Of a stretch of 64,000 bases of DNA, positions 1 through 7,180 are shown in pieces. The position numbers and the translations under genes are program-made. Where the stretch lies: positions 1 through 64,000 of the forward strand of contig NZ_JBHUOR010000143.1 of NCBI RefSeq assembly GCF_042686175.1. Direction: 5' to 3'. Positions within the stretch are counted from its first letter, which is position 1. Every line of letters begins with the position of its first letter. Under the pieces are notes generated by a model. The model saw only the letters and a list, made by a program, of their open reading frames with translations. It was not told the origin of the DNA and searched no databases. The DNA comes from Kurthia populi. GTDB lineage: Bacteria > Bacillota > Bacilli > Bacillales_A > Planococcaceae.

Positions 1-84
1 TTGATCAACAATCGACCAAGAAAGTGCCTCAACTGGAATACCACACAGGATGCATTTGAATGTGAAGTGGTGCAGTTAATTTGA
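1..84 (+). mobile_element. 3' end of an IS30-family transposase gene (partial)
   Basis: The window opens inside a reading frame that runs 27 codons to a TGA at 82-84. Its peptide contains NNRPRKCLNW followed by a TxxDAFE-like segment, which resembles the C-terminal end of IS30-family DDE transposases (typically NNRPRKCLGW...P.E.F). The rest of the element lies to the left, so I cannot tell whether it is intact. The right terminal inverted repeat probably lies at or just past the stop, around 78-100, but its partner is not visible. Family assignment rests on this short motif only. Confidence 0.6.
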
Positions 85-97
85 CAATCTATCATAT

Positions 98-127
98 AAA
101 AAAACACGCTCCAATTGGAACGTGTTT
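98..127 (-). terminator. Terminator after the carboxylesterase gene
   Basis: A 7-bp stem (AAACACG / CGTGTTT) with extra pairing (TCC/GGA) in the loop lies just past the esterase stop. On the minus strand it is followed by a run of U. It also separates the IS30 remnant from the gene. Confidence 0.75.
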
Positions 128-138
128 CATCGTTATTA

Positions 139-915
139 TTATAGTGCTGCTACTTGTTTTTGTGCTACAGGTACGCTCCAGTCCAATGTATCAAGGAATT
201 CAACCGTATCTTGGAATACTTTTTCGCGCTCTTTTCCTAGTGTAATAATGTGACCTGAATTTTGGTACCAGATTAATTCTTTGTCATCTGTTTCAACGGT
301 ATCGTAAATAAATGGTGCACTTTGTTGGTATAAGTCATCATCTAATTTACCTTGTAATACAAGTGTTGGTGTATGAATATCTTCAATTTCATCACTTGTA
401 TGAGCAATCATTTTTTGTACTTCCGTTAAGGCATGACGATCCATCATTTCTAAATCATCTAATTCCATTTGAACTTGTGCTTCTGGTTTACCTTCTAAGC
501 GTTTGTAAACTTCCGCATATTTATAAAGACGTTCAAATAGTCCTTCTTTTGAACGACGTTTGATAGGAGCACACATTGCGACAACACCCTTTACCGGGAA
601 TTCTGCTCCGACTTTCAATGTAAATACGCCACCAAGAGAAATTCCTGCTACAGCAATTTCATCATAGCCTAAGTCTTTAAGGTGCATGTAACCGCGTGTT
701 ACGTCTTCCCACCAATACTTAGCGCCATAGTTTAAAATTTCCTCTGGATCGACACCGTGACCACGATACATTGGTGCATGGCATGTATAGCCGCGTTTAT
801 TTAAAAATTGGCCAAGTTTTTTCACGTCTTTTGTACTTCCAGTAAAGCCATGTAATAATAGTACGGCGCGTTTGCCACCTTCTAATGTAAATGGTTGAGG
901 TGCTAGTAGTTTCAT
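139..915 (-). CDS. Carboxylesterase, alpha/beta hydrolase (Est30/YvaK type)
   Basis: 258-residue cytoplasmic alpha/beta hydrolase expected to hydrolyse short- to medium-chain carboxylic esters. The oxyanion-loop motif HGFTG is at residues 22-26, the nucleophile elbow GISLGG puts Ser at 93, the acid is in the LDDDL segment near 193, and the base His is in SGHII near 223. These positions match the Geobacillus Est30 triad (Ser94, Asp193, His223) almost exactly, and the length fits the family. The start has an AGGAGACG-type Shine-Dalgarno. In other Bacillales this gene often sits next to secG and rnr, but here its neighbour is an insertion-sequence remnant, so the local order looks rearranged. 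No signal peptide is seen. The physiological substrate is unknown. Confidence 0.88.
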   Translation of the reverse strand: MKLLAPQPFTLEGGKRAVLLLHGFTGSTKDVKKLGQFLNKRGYTCHAPMYRGHGVDPEEILNYGAKYWWEDVTRGYMHLKDLGYDEIAVAGISLGGVFTLKVGAEFPVKGVVAMCAPIKRRSKEGLFERLYKYAEVYKRLEGKPEAQVQMELDDLEMMDRHALTEVQKMIAHTSDEIEDIHTPTLVLQGKLDDDLYQQSAPFIYDTVETDDKELIWYQNSGHIITLGKEREKVFQDTVEFLDTLDWSVPVAQKQVAAL

Positions 916-1336
916 GTAAAACGTCTCCTTTATATTAATCCATTTAATATGTCAATTGTTTATAGTTATAAATAAGTTTTTTTATGAATAAGTTGCACAA
1001 ATTTTGTACACAACTTGAAGCTACATACACTCTAACACCTTTCTTCAATAATGTACACTATATAAACCTTAAATTACTTATGCGTTTTTGTAATGATTAT
1101 GATACCTTCAAGCATAAGCAAAATCCCGTCATATCAAGGGTTCGTGAAGTTCTTCACAACCTTTCTCCGTTGTCTATATTTTCTGTAAATTCATCTATAT
1201 CATTTTGAGATGAAACCCTTCTAATATGTTAATTCGGCGTTTTTTATCGCTAATTACGACGTATTTTCCTATTTACTACAAGACTTTTTGCGTTCTTATA
1301 GGAGGGAGTTTATGATTAGAGGAGGGGGCTTGTCGT
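916..1336. other. Gene-free stretch between esterase and small membrane protein
   Basis: This AT-rich interval of 421 bp has no convincing gene. A short imperfect palindrome built on GTGAAG-tt-CTTCAC lies near 1139-1161. A TTGACA (minus strand, 950-955) sits 15 nt from TATAAA (929-934), but that pair is too close to the esterase start to leave a leader. Two Shine-Dalgarno sequences occur in tandem just before 1337. Confidence 0.5.
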
Positions 1337-1534
1337 ATGCAAAAAGAAAAGAAACAACTATTATTCGCGATTGGTGGCATCGTTGCTACAGGTGCTATTA
1401 CGACCATCGCTTTATCCAAGTCAGATAAATTATATGAAGCGCAATTTAAAAAACAAGCGGATGCAAACGTTCGTCATAATATCGATGAAATCCGCGCACG
1501 CTTAAACCAGCTTGAACAAGAATTTGATAATTAA
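1337..1534 (+). CDS. Small single-pass membrane protein of unknown function
   Basis: 65 residues. A lysine-rich N-terminus is followed by one hydrophobic segment (about residues 7-26, FAIGGIVATGAITTIAL) and then a charged, probably helical tail rich in Asp, Glu, Lys and Arg (DEIRARLNQLEQEF). The topology resembles YtxH-like small envelope proteins, but there is no specific family motif. A strong GAGGAGGGGG ribosome site precedes the ATG, and a bidirectional terminator follows directly, so it is probably monocistronic. Function not recognised. Confidence 0.6.
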   Translation: MQKEKKQLLFAIGGIVATGAITTIALSKSDKLYEAQFKKQADANVRHNIDEIRARLNQLEQEFDN

Positions 1535-1544
1535 TCATTCATAG

Positions 1545-1582
1545 AAAAAGCCGAAATTGCAGGACGCAATTTCGGCTTTTTT
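1545..1582. terminator. Bidirectional terminator between converging genes
   Basis: The stem AAAAAGCCGAAATTGC / GCAATTTCGGCTTTTTT has a 5-nt loop. A on one side and T on the other give U-tracts in both directions. It serves the 65-aa gene and the hemolysin III gene. Confidence 0.9.
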
Positions 1583-1584
1583 CC

Positions 1585-2235
1585 TTATACATATAAATAA
1601 ATGCACACATACATCGCAAAACTCCCAAATAATACGAGCACATGCCATACCGTATGACTAAATAGTAATTTTGTTTCCTTGAAGAAATATACACCACTCA
1701 TGAAAAATGCCGCGCTCAGAAGAAGCCAAAACATCCCTGGCCAGCCGATATGATGGAAAATCGGAATAATCGCAAGCATCATCAACCATCCAAGTGCTAC
1801 GTATAACTGGATAGAAATACGCTGAATCTTTTTATAATAAAATAATTTTAAGATAATCCCAGCTGTGCCTAACACACATACGATGCTAAAGATGACAATT
1901 CCTAGCGTTCCGCCAACTGCAATCAGCATCATCGGCGCATATGTTCCGATGATCAGCATATAGATGGCGGAGTGGTCAAGTTTACGATACAGTTCGCGCC
2001 ATTTTGAATACGATGCATGAAAAATCGTTGATGTAGCAAATGATAGCATCATCGATAGCATAAAAATACTATAGCTAATCCATTCTATCTTTGTATTCGC
2101 TTGTTTTAATAAGAAATACGCCATCGGTAGCGTAATGATAAGTGCGACCGCGTGGGAATAAGCATTCCATAGTTTTTCAGCTACCTGCTGTTCACGGGTT
2201 TTCTTTTTGACTCGTTCTAAAAACGTCGTCACCAC
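1585..2235 (-). CDS. Hemolysin III / PAQR family membrane protein (YqfA-like)
   Basis: 216-residue integral membrane protein with seven likely transmembrane segments. Family signatures are visible: an SxxxHxxS-like segment (TSTIFHASYSKW) after TM2, LDHSAIYMLIIGTYAP in the middle, and the C-terminal HTVWHVLVLFG. These His/Asp residues are the conserved, probably metal-binding set of the PAQR/hemolysin III superfamily. Despite the name, most bacterial members are not proven haemolysins; roles in membrane homeostasis have been suggested. Two GTG codons overlap the start region (2235 and 2232) behind AAAGGA. It follows the 190-aa membrane-anchored gene with 8 nt between, so the two are probably cotranscribed. 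Confidence 0.85.
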   Translation of the reverse strand: MVTTFLERVKKKTREQQVAEKLWNAYSHAVALIITLPMAYFLLKQANTKIEWISYSIFMLSMMLSFATSTIFHASYSKWRELYRKLDHSAIYMLIIGTYAPMMLIAVGGTLGIVIFSIVCVLGTAGIILKLFYYKKIQRISIQLYVALGWLMMLAIIPIFHHIGWPGMFWLLLSAAFFMSGVYFFKETKLLFSHTVWHVLVLFGSFAMYVCIYLYV

Positions 2236-2243
2236 ATCCTTTG

Positions 2244-2801
2244 TTATTGTTGAAACCGATTTTCTACTTTTAATTTTTTTGCACGTTGATTAATGTGCGC
2301 AGCAAACACCTCATATGCAGCGGTTTGCTGGTTTCGTGCATGACGATACAGTTGCGTCGCTAAAAGAGCATCTTCTTGCTGCTTTAATAACGCGCGCGTA
2401 TAGCCCCACTCCTTATTTAAAAATGTATTACGTGCTTGTAAATATGTGATAAAATAACGCACTAGCTCCTGATTCGCTGGCTCTTCTATCGATGCATAAT
2501 ACGTCTCCATTTCCATAAGTTCTTTGCCTAACTGTTCATGAAATTCACGAATTGCCAAAACAAGTTCATTCGGTAGCTCATTTGTTTCCACTACCCGCGC
2601 CCTGCTTTCTTCATCTAGATAACGCGCATATAGCTCATTTTGCTTTGTAATGGAAAAATCCACATAGCTTCTCCATAACCTTCCTTCTAGTTGTTTAAAC
2701 GATTCTTTTATATCATCTGTTTTTTTTAGTGGCAAAGATGATTGCATGGCAAAAAAAAGAACAACTGCAACGACAATCACTCCGATTACTATACCGACCA
2801 T
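2244..2801 (-). CDS. Membrane-anchored protein of unknown function
   Basis: 185 residues from the ATG at 2801; a longer GTG start at 2816 lacks a ribosome site, whereas the ATG has GGAG 9 nt upstream. One N-terminal transmembrane segment (VGIVIGVIVVAVVLFFAM) is followed by a long, charged, mostly helical region without cysteines. The predicted layout is an inside N-terminus and an extracytoplasmic helical domain. I do not recognise a family. It lies 8 nt upstream of the hemolysin III homologue, suggesting an operon of two envelope proteins. Confidence 0.6.
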   Translation of the reverse strand: MVGIVIGVIVVAVVLFFAMQSSLPLKKTDDIKESFKQLEGRLWRSYVDFSITKQNELYARYLDEESRARVVETNELPNELVLAIREFHEQLGKELMEMETYYASIEEPANQELVRYFITYLQARNTFLNKEWGYTRALLKQQEDALLATQLYRHARNQQTAAYEVFAAHINQRAKKLKVENRFQQ

Positions 2802-2995
2802 ATGCCTCAACTCCACTACGATATCATACTCTTTAACACTCTTTCTTATTTTACCGTTGAATTCGCATTTCGACTACCTTTCGATGCATTAATTTTCGCA
2901 AATATGCCATTTATCAGTCAATTTATCGCTTTCAATACTATAACAGCTAAAACTGTTATACAATAGTATTATTATTCGTCTAGGGGGACTTACAT

Positions 2996-3787
2996 ATGAA
3001 AGTATCAACAACACGTTTAGAAAAAGAAGATGCCAAAATTATTTACCAAGAGACGGCTGGTTTAGCGATTATTACGATTCGTCGTCCACAAGCTAAAAAT
3101 GCATTAACAGCAAATATGTGGCAGCAGCTTCGCAGTATTGCACTGCAAACGTTAGAAAATCCAAAAAATAAAGTATTAATTATTCGTGGCTATGGCGAAA
3201 GCTTTACTGCGGGTTCAGATATTAAAGAATTTAATGCGATTTCCCTTGAAAAAGCGGAAGCGGCATTTGTCGATATGGAACGTACGATTTCAACAATCGA
3301 GCGTTTACCAATCCCAACGATTGCCGTTATTAATGGCCCTGCCATGGGTGCTGGCTTAGAACTTGCACTTGCTTGCGACTTGCGCATTGGCTCTGATAAG
3401 GCGAAGCTTGGCATTCCTGTCGGTAAATTAGGCATTACATTAAATAATCAATTCGCACAGCGTCTCGTAAGTCTTGTTGGCCCAAGTATGGCAAAGGACC
3501 TTGTATATACAGGGCGTATGTTAAAAGCCGATGATGCTTACCGCGTTGGTATGCTGAACTATATTGCGAGTGATGATCAGTTGGATCGTTATGCGATTCG
3601 CATGGGGAAATTAGTGGCATCAATGTCACCAGCCTCACTACTTGCTGTTAAAACATCGGTACAAGAATGTATCGATTCTGTACCGAATTTATGGAATGGC
3701 TCGACACCATTTGTTGGTTCGGATTTTACCGAGGGCGTGCAAGCCTTCGTTGAAAAACGTCCTGCCCAGTTTAAACGTCGCATTTAA
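2996..3787 (+). CDS. Enoyl-CoA hydratase/isomerase (crotonase) family protein
   Basis: 263 residues, the usual crotonase length. The AGSDIKEF segment near residue 72 forms the first half of the oxyanion hole, and GPAMGAGLELALACD near 114-128 supplies the second half and one catalytic-position Glu (Glu122). The second Glu of true hydratases, in the PE motif of rat crotonase (Glu164), is replaced by Val142 (GIPVGKLG). That argues against classical enoyl-CoA hydration and for another crotonase reaction such as isomerisation or thioester hydrolysis. AGGGGG precedes the ATG. It appears monocistronic, with its own terminator. No other beta-oxidation genes are adjacent. Confidence 0.8.
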   Translation: MKVSTTRLEKEDAKIIYQETAGLAIITIRRPQAKNALTANMWQQLRSIALQTLENPKNKVLIIRGYGESFTAGSDIKEFNAISLEKAEAAFVDMERTISTIERLPIPTIAVINGPAMGAGLELALACDLRIGSDKAKLGIPVGKLGITLNNQFAQRLVSLVGPSMAKDLVYTGRMLKADDAYRVGMLNYIASDDQLDRYAIRMGKLVASMSPASLLAVKTSVQECIDSVPNLWNGSTPFVGSDFTEGVQAFVEKRPAQFKRRI

Positions 3788-3803
3788 TTACACCAAAAAG
3801 AAG

Positions 3804-3842
3804 AACACTTTCAAGGAGTATAAATCTTTGGAGGTGTTTTTT
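3804..3842 (+). terminator. Terminator after the crotonase-family gene
   Basis: A 13-bp stem with several G-U pairs (AACACTTTCAAGG with CTTTGGAGGTGTT) is followed by a T-run at 3837-3842, 17 nt past the stop codon. Confidence 0.7.
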
Positions 3843-3905
3843 AGTGGGCAAAAACACGCGTATTTATACGAAACAAAATTAAAAGTCCTTAATTTGGAGT
3901 CGTAA

Positions 3906-4183
3906 AAAATAGCGTTGAAGGACATGATGATTAAAATTTACCAATAGATGCAGTGGTACGAAGACGGGGAAATATCATCTAAAGAGCGGTTAGATGAAGT
4001 GACAACGCATAAGTAGTAGCAGTTAAACAAAAAAGGCGTTATCATGAGCATGGCCAGTAAAGGTACGCTCGCTGATAACGCCAGTATAAAGTGTGAAACG
4101 TTCTATCGTAACTAGTTACAATAATAATACGCGCTTTTTGGCAAAGTGGAACGCCAGTTGACTACAAAAAAAGATGTGAAACA
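3906..4183. other. Gene-free stretch, possibly decayed
   Basis: No intact gene. The plus strand holds short open pieces broken by stops, one of them reading WYEDGEISSKERLDEV, which looks protein-like but matches nothing I recognise. A 10-bp inverted repeat GGCGTTATCA / TGATAACGCC lies near 4036-4083. Confidence 0.35.
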
Positions 4184-4291
4184 AGAATTTGACGGCGACT
4201 CCTAGGGGAATAGCATGAGCGGAAGACCCCGCAGTGAGCTTGCGAGCGAGGCGGCTTCCGCCATGCCCCAGGAAAGCGTCCGTCAAATTCT
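4184..4291. repeat. GC-rich palindromic intergenic repeat (Bacillaceae type)
   Basis: A 108-bp element bounded by a perfect 12-bp inverted repeat (AGAATTTGACGG / CCGTCAAATTCT). Inside, GGGGaataGCATGaGCGGAAG can pair with the complementary GGCTTCCGCcATGCCCC arm, around a core with ACCCCGCAG and GCGAGCGAGG. It is clearly richer in GC than its surroundings. Elements of this look (CTCCTAGGGG...AAGACCCCGCAG...GAGGCGGCTTCCGCC) are, from memory, widespread between genes in Bacillaceae. Further out, GTGAaACAaGAA and TTCTtTGTCtCAC may extend the stem. Confidence 0.7.
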
Positions 4292-4431
4292 ATTGAAGAA
4301 TATTGGCCTTTTCTTTGTCTCACTTTTGAGGCTCAGTTCCGGGCGCAATGCCTTCTTTTCTTATGCTGTTCTTTTCAGCTAGATCAATTTTATTGTCTTA
4401 GCCGTTTATTTGTATCACACACTTGCGTGAT

Positions 4432-4668
4432 TTAATCGTTATTGTTATCTAGACGCGCTTTTTTCGCATCAATTACTTGTTGTGGTGTTACATCGTCCCC
4501 GTTTGGGTCAATAACTTTTACATTCGTAATAATGCCATGCGCTTGTGCACGAAACTGTTCTAAATATTGTTTACGAAGGATGATTTGTTCAGCGCTTTCT
4601 GCGGCTGTTAACATGCCTTCTTTTTGTTTTTTTGCTAATTCATTAATACGTGGTAAGATTTGAATCAT
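4432..4668 (-). CDS. DUF896 family protein (YnzC-like)
   Basis: 78 residues from the ATG at 4668, which has GAGGTGG at good spacing; an upstream in-frame start at 4704 has none. The sequence matches the small DUF896 family: an N-terminal two-helix hairpin (PRINELAKKQKEG...TAAESAEQ..LRKQYLEQFR) and the conserved tail VKVIDPNGDDVTPQQV. In B. subtilis the homologue YnzC is in the SOS-controlled yneA-yneB-ynzC operon. Here it stands alone, without yneA beside it and with no LexA box that I can pick out. The molecular role is unknown. Confidence 0.85.
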   Translation of the reverse strand: MIQILPRINELAKKQKEGMLTAAESAEQIILRKQYLEQFRAQAHGIITNVKVIDPNGDDVTPQQVIDAKKARLDNNND

Positions 4669-4794
4669 GTTGCCACCTCTTCCAATTAAACTAACATCTA
4701 ACACACTTGAATTTTATCTGTAATTCAAGATACTTGATGTTGATATAAATATACCTCATAGGGGTTTAAAAGACAAGTATTTTGTTTCAACAAA

Positions 4795-4930
4795 AAAGAG
4801 GCTGGGACAAAACACGTCATGTTTCTTTTTTAGCGTTCGCAACGAAAAACCGAAACCACGCTACAGCGCGATTCCGGTTTTTCTTATGCTCATATGAACG
4901 GTTGTTTTTATACATATGTCAAAGCCTCTT
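4795..4930 (+). repeat. Intergenic repeat family, copy A
   Basis: About 136 bp, starting AAAAAGAGGCTGGGACAAAA and ending TGTCAAAGCCTCTTT. The ends form a 15-position stem with a 2x2 internal loop (AAAGAGGCT-GG-GACA with TGTC-AA-AGCCTCTTT), and the centre is a second hairpin ending in CCGGTTTTT. Copy B is at 22948-23084 (inverted) and copy C at 39445-39573. Copy A ends 7 nt from the stop of the acetyltransferase gene at 4938. Confidence 0.85.
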
Positions 4931-4937
4931 TCACTTA

Positions 4938-5420
4938 TTATGACAATGGCTTCACTAAATTAAACCACTGCTCACCACCATGTGTTGACGATGAAGCACC
5001 TTCATTCACATAGCCTTGTTTTTCATAATAACCAATTAAACGTGCTAAACATGTAAGCGATACACTTTCACGCGCTGCCTCACGCGCAACCGCTTCGATA
5101 TGCGTCAGTAGCTGGGATCCATAACCTCTACTACGATACGCAGGGTCCACCGCAATACTTAACACACTTTGATGCCCACCTATTGGCTGATTGGCTTGTA
5201 ATGTTTCAAATTGATCATCTGTTATGTAGCGCTTTGTCATGACATTGCCAACGACAAAGGCACGCACATCCCCCTGCTCCTCTACTACAAAAAAGGTATC
5301 GCTGATTTTTTCAATACGCTCCTTCATCGCTGCTTCTGTTGCAGCCTCCGCTTCAGAAAATCCCGCACGTTCGATGTCCATAATACGCGCTAAATCATCT
5401 ATATTTGCTTTTCGAATCAT
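4938..5420 (-). CDS. GNAT family N-acetyltransferase
   Basis: 160 residues, a single Gcn5-related acetyltransferase domain. The acetyl-CoA binding motif A is clear: a beta strand VLSIAVDPAYRSRGYGSQLL (the R/Q-x-x-G-x-G/A loop is RSRGYG) followed by an alpha helix, and motif B contains LTCLARLIGYYEKQGYVNEG. The pattern with a PIGGHQSVLSIAV lead-in resembles the arylalkylamine/serotonin acetyltransferase-like subgroup, but the acceptor is not predictable. GGGGAG lies 7 nt before the ATG. It is the last gene of a three-gene operon with the P-loop protein and the HAD phosphatase; repeat copy A follows and may act as terminator. Confidence 0.85.
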   Translation of the reverse strand: MIRKANIDDLARIMDIERAGFSEAEAATEAAMKERIEKISDTFFVVEEQGDVRAFVVGNVMTKRYITDDQFETLQANQPIGGHQSVLSIAVDPAYRSRGYGSQLLTHIEAVAREAARESVSLTCLARLIGYYEKQGYVNEGASSSTHGGEQWFNLVKPLS

Positions 5421-5446
5421 TTGACGCTCCCCTTTCCTCTACAAAT

Positions 5447-6262
5447 TCATTCCTCTACAAATTCAATGTCGACCACTTTCATCGCTAATGTTCCAAACTG
5501 TAAATCATATAGCTGACTAAAGCATTCAATTAATGTTTTTTGTGCTTCTTCAATCGCATTCGGTGTCGTCATTAGTTCCATTTGTGACGACATTTTCAAG
5601 ACAACTTGTACTTCGAGCGCTGGTAGTGGTAATAATTTAAATTGCATCTTTTTCACCGTTAAGCGTTTCTTTTGCTCAATAACTTCCTTAAAGGCTTCCA
5701 TCATATCCTTTGTTGAGATTTGTGTGAAGTCGTCGTGGAAATCTGGATGCACAATCGTTGTTTCCCCAATTTTTTCACGTTTCGGTGAAAAGATTTCTGC
5801 ACCTCGACGCATTAAACGTTTAAAAAAGTTTTGTTCAATTTGTTGCATTGGTAATGGCATCGTATGCTGGCCTTCATTTTTACGCATAAAACGCGCCAGC
5901 TTGATTTCCGCTTCCGAATTAATATCTTCTATATAAATTCGCTGCTGAATCGTTAGGTGTAAGCGCTCAGCAATTTTTGATGTCATATTATCCGATGTGC
6001 CAATAATCATTAAAGATTCGATATGTTCCTCATCAATAGCCTCGCATAATTCATCGCGGTGGGCATCATCTGAAATAATCGCACGGCGTACAGCCTTTAG
6101 GGCACTTTTTTCAAATTTAGCCGACGTACCCGCACGTTTTTTGCCATTCATAATGAGCAGACCATCATCAATAATAGCATCAATACGATGACTATAAGCA
6201 TACGCTAATGCGGCCGTACTTTTCCCCGTACCACTCGCACCGCTTAGTGAAATAATGTTCAT
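5447..6262 (-). CDS. P-loop ATP-binding protein with a Gls24/Asp23-like C-terminal part
   Basis: 271 residues. A Walker A motif GASGTGKST is at residues 8-16, as in small kinases and AAA-like NTPases. I see no convincing Walker B, although IIDDGLLIMNG at 30-40 could supply the acidic pair. The last 60 residues (ALEVQVVLKMS...AIEEAQKTLIECFSQLYDLQFGTLAMKVVDIEF) have the alternating strand-helix-strand look of Asp23/Gls24 alkaline-shock proteins. The start overlaps the upstream HAD gene by 4 nt (ATGA), indicating translational coupling. The end lies in a 16-bp tandem duplication that also brings the next gene's leader. Function unknown. Confidence 0.7.
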   Translation of the reverse strand: MNIISLSGASGTGKSTAALAYAYSHRIDAIIDDGLLIMNGKKRAGTSAKFEKSALKAVRRAIISDDAHRDELCEAIDEEHIESLMIIGTSDNMTSKIAERLHLTIQQRIYIEDINSEAEIKLARFMRKNEGQHTMPLPMQQIEQNFFKRLMRRGAEIFSPKREKIGETTIVHPDFHDDFTQISTKDMMEAFKEVIEQKKRLTVKKMQFKLLPLPALEVQVVLKMSSQMELMTTPNAIEEAQKTLIECFSQLYDLQFGTLAMKVVDIEFVEE

Positions 6263-7089
6263 GCCTGTCCTCCTAAAACGTAACGCTCAAGTGCATAAGC
6301 CACACCATTTTCAGCATTTGATTTTGTAATAAAGACCGCTAATTCCTTCACCTCAGACACCGCATTTCCCATTGCGACCGGCACGCCAGCATACGTTAGC
6401 ATCGACACATCATTCAATTGATCCCCAACGGCCATGACAGCCTGCGCCGGAATATGTAATGATTGTGCTAAATGTTTTAAGGCATTGCCTTTATTCGCCG
6501 TTTTCGAATTCACTTCCATGTTTTGCAAAAACGAGCTTGTGACATTATAGCCTGCTGCAACACATGCATCCCAAGCTGCTTGACGCTCTGTACTTGATTT
6601 GAAAAATAAATTAAATTTATCAATCGGTTGCTGTAGCTTTTCCATAAAGGCATAAATATCCTCAACCGCTGTACGTGTTTCTAAAATAAATTCCGGAAAC
6701 TCCGTCGCGCCATACGCCACAATATGATCGAGTACATGCTGATTCACAAACACTTTGCCATCATAATATACCTCAATCCGCATATCATATGGACGTAAAA
6801 TCTCCATAATATGCATGGCGTCGTCGTAGCTTACTGTATCCTCGTATAGCTTAGTACCATCGCGAAGACACCATGCCGCAGAACCATTTCCGGTAATGAC
6901 ATACGGTACATCGCCTAGCTCCTCTAATTCCCATTTCAATTCTGCAAGTGTACGCCCTGTACAAATCGTAACCGCCGTTCCTTTTGCGATACAGGCTGAA
7001 ATTTTTTCTTTTGTTTGTTGTGCAATTGTTAAATCAGGTAACAACGTTGTGCCATCCATATCAAGTGCGACTAATTGAACATCTTCCAT
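6259..7089 (-). CDS. Cof-type HAD superfamily phosphatase
   Basis: 276 residues from the ATG at 7089, which has AGAGGG upstream; a longer start at 7116 is less likely. HAD motif I is LDMDGTTLLPD at residues 9-19, with the nucleophile and acid Asp10/Asp12. Motif II is ICTGRT, motif III includes NKGNALKHL, and motif IV is AVGDQLNDVSML. The C2-type cap between motifs II and III places it in the Cof/YwpJ-like group of sugar- or FMN-phosphate phosphatases. It heads the operon with the P-loop protein (4-nt overlap) and the acetyltransferase. The substrate cannot be read from sequence. Confidence 0.88.
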   Translation of the reverse strand: MEDVQLVALDMDGTTLLPDLTIAQQTKEKISACIAKGTAVTICTGRTLAELKWELEELGDVPYVITGNGSAAWCLRDGTKLYEDTVSYDDAMHIMEILRPYDMRIEVYYDGKVFVNQHVLDHIVAYGATEFPEFILETRTAVEDIYAFMEKLQQPIDKFNLFFKSSTERQAAWDACVAAGYNVTSSFLQNMEVNSKTANKGNALKHLAQSLHIPAQAVMAVGDQLNDVSMLTYAGVPVAMGNAVSEVKELAVFITKSNAENGVAYALERYVLGGQA

Positions 7090-7136
7090 GTAAATCCCTC
7101 TTTTCCTGTCTTTCATTCTATCAAAAAAATAACATC

Positions 7137-7173
7137 AAAAAACGACAATCACGTCTTTCTCTGATTGCCGTTT
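7137..7173 (-). terminator. Terminator after the DUF218 gene
   Basis: On the minus strand AAACGGCAATCA pairs with TGATTGtCGTTT and is followed by a U-run. It lies 8 nt past the stop of the DUF218 gene and insulates it from the HAD operon. Confidence 0.85.
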
Positions 7174-7180
7174 CTATTTA

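Noticed and set aside
929..955. TTGACA and TATAAA on the minus strand upstream of the esterase gene
   Set aside because: Only 15 nt apart, and a start site there would leave a leader too short to hold the ribosome site.
984..1208. 74-codon open frame between the esterase and the small membrane protein
   Set aside because: No ribosome site before its ATG and no protein-like composition; the AT-rich region alone explains it.
2742..2966. 74-codon plus-strand frame before the crotonase-family gene
   Set aside because: It overlaps the start of the 185-aa membrane-anchored gene on the other strand and has no ribosome site.
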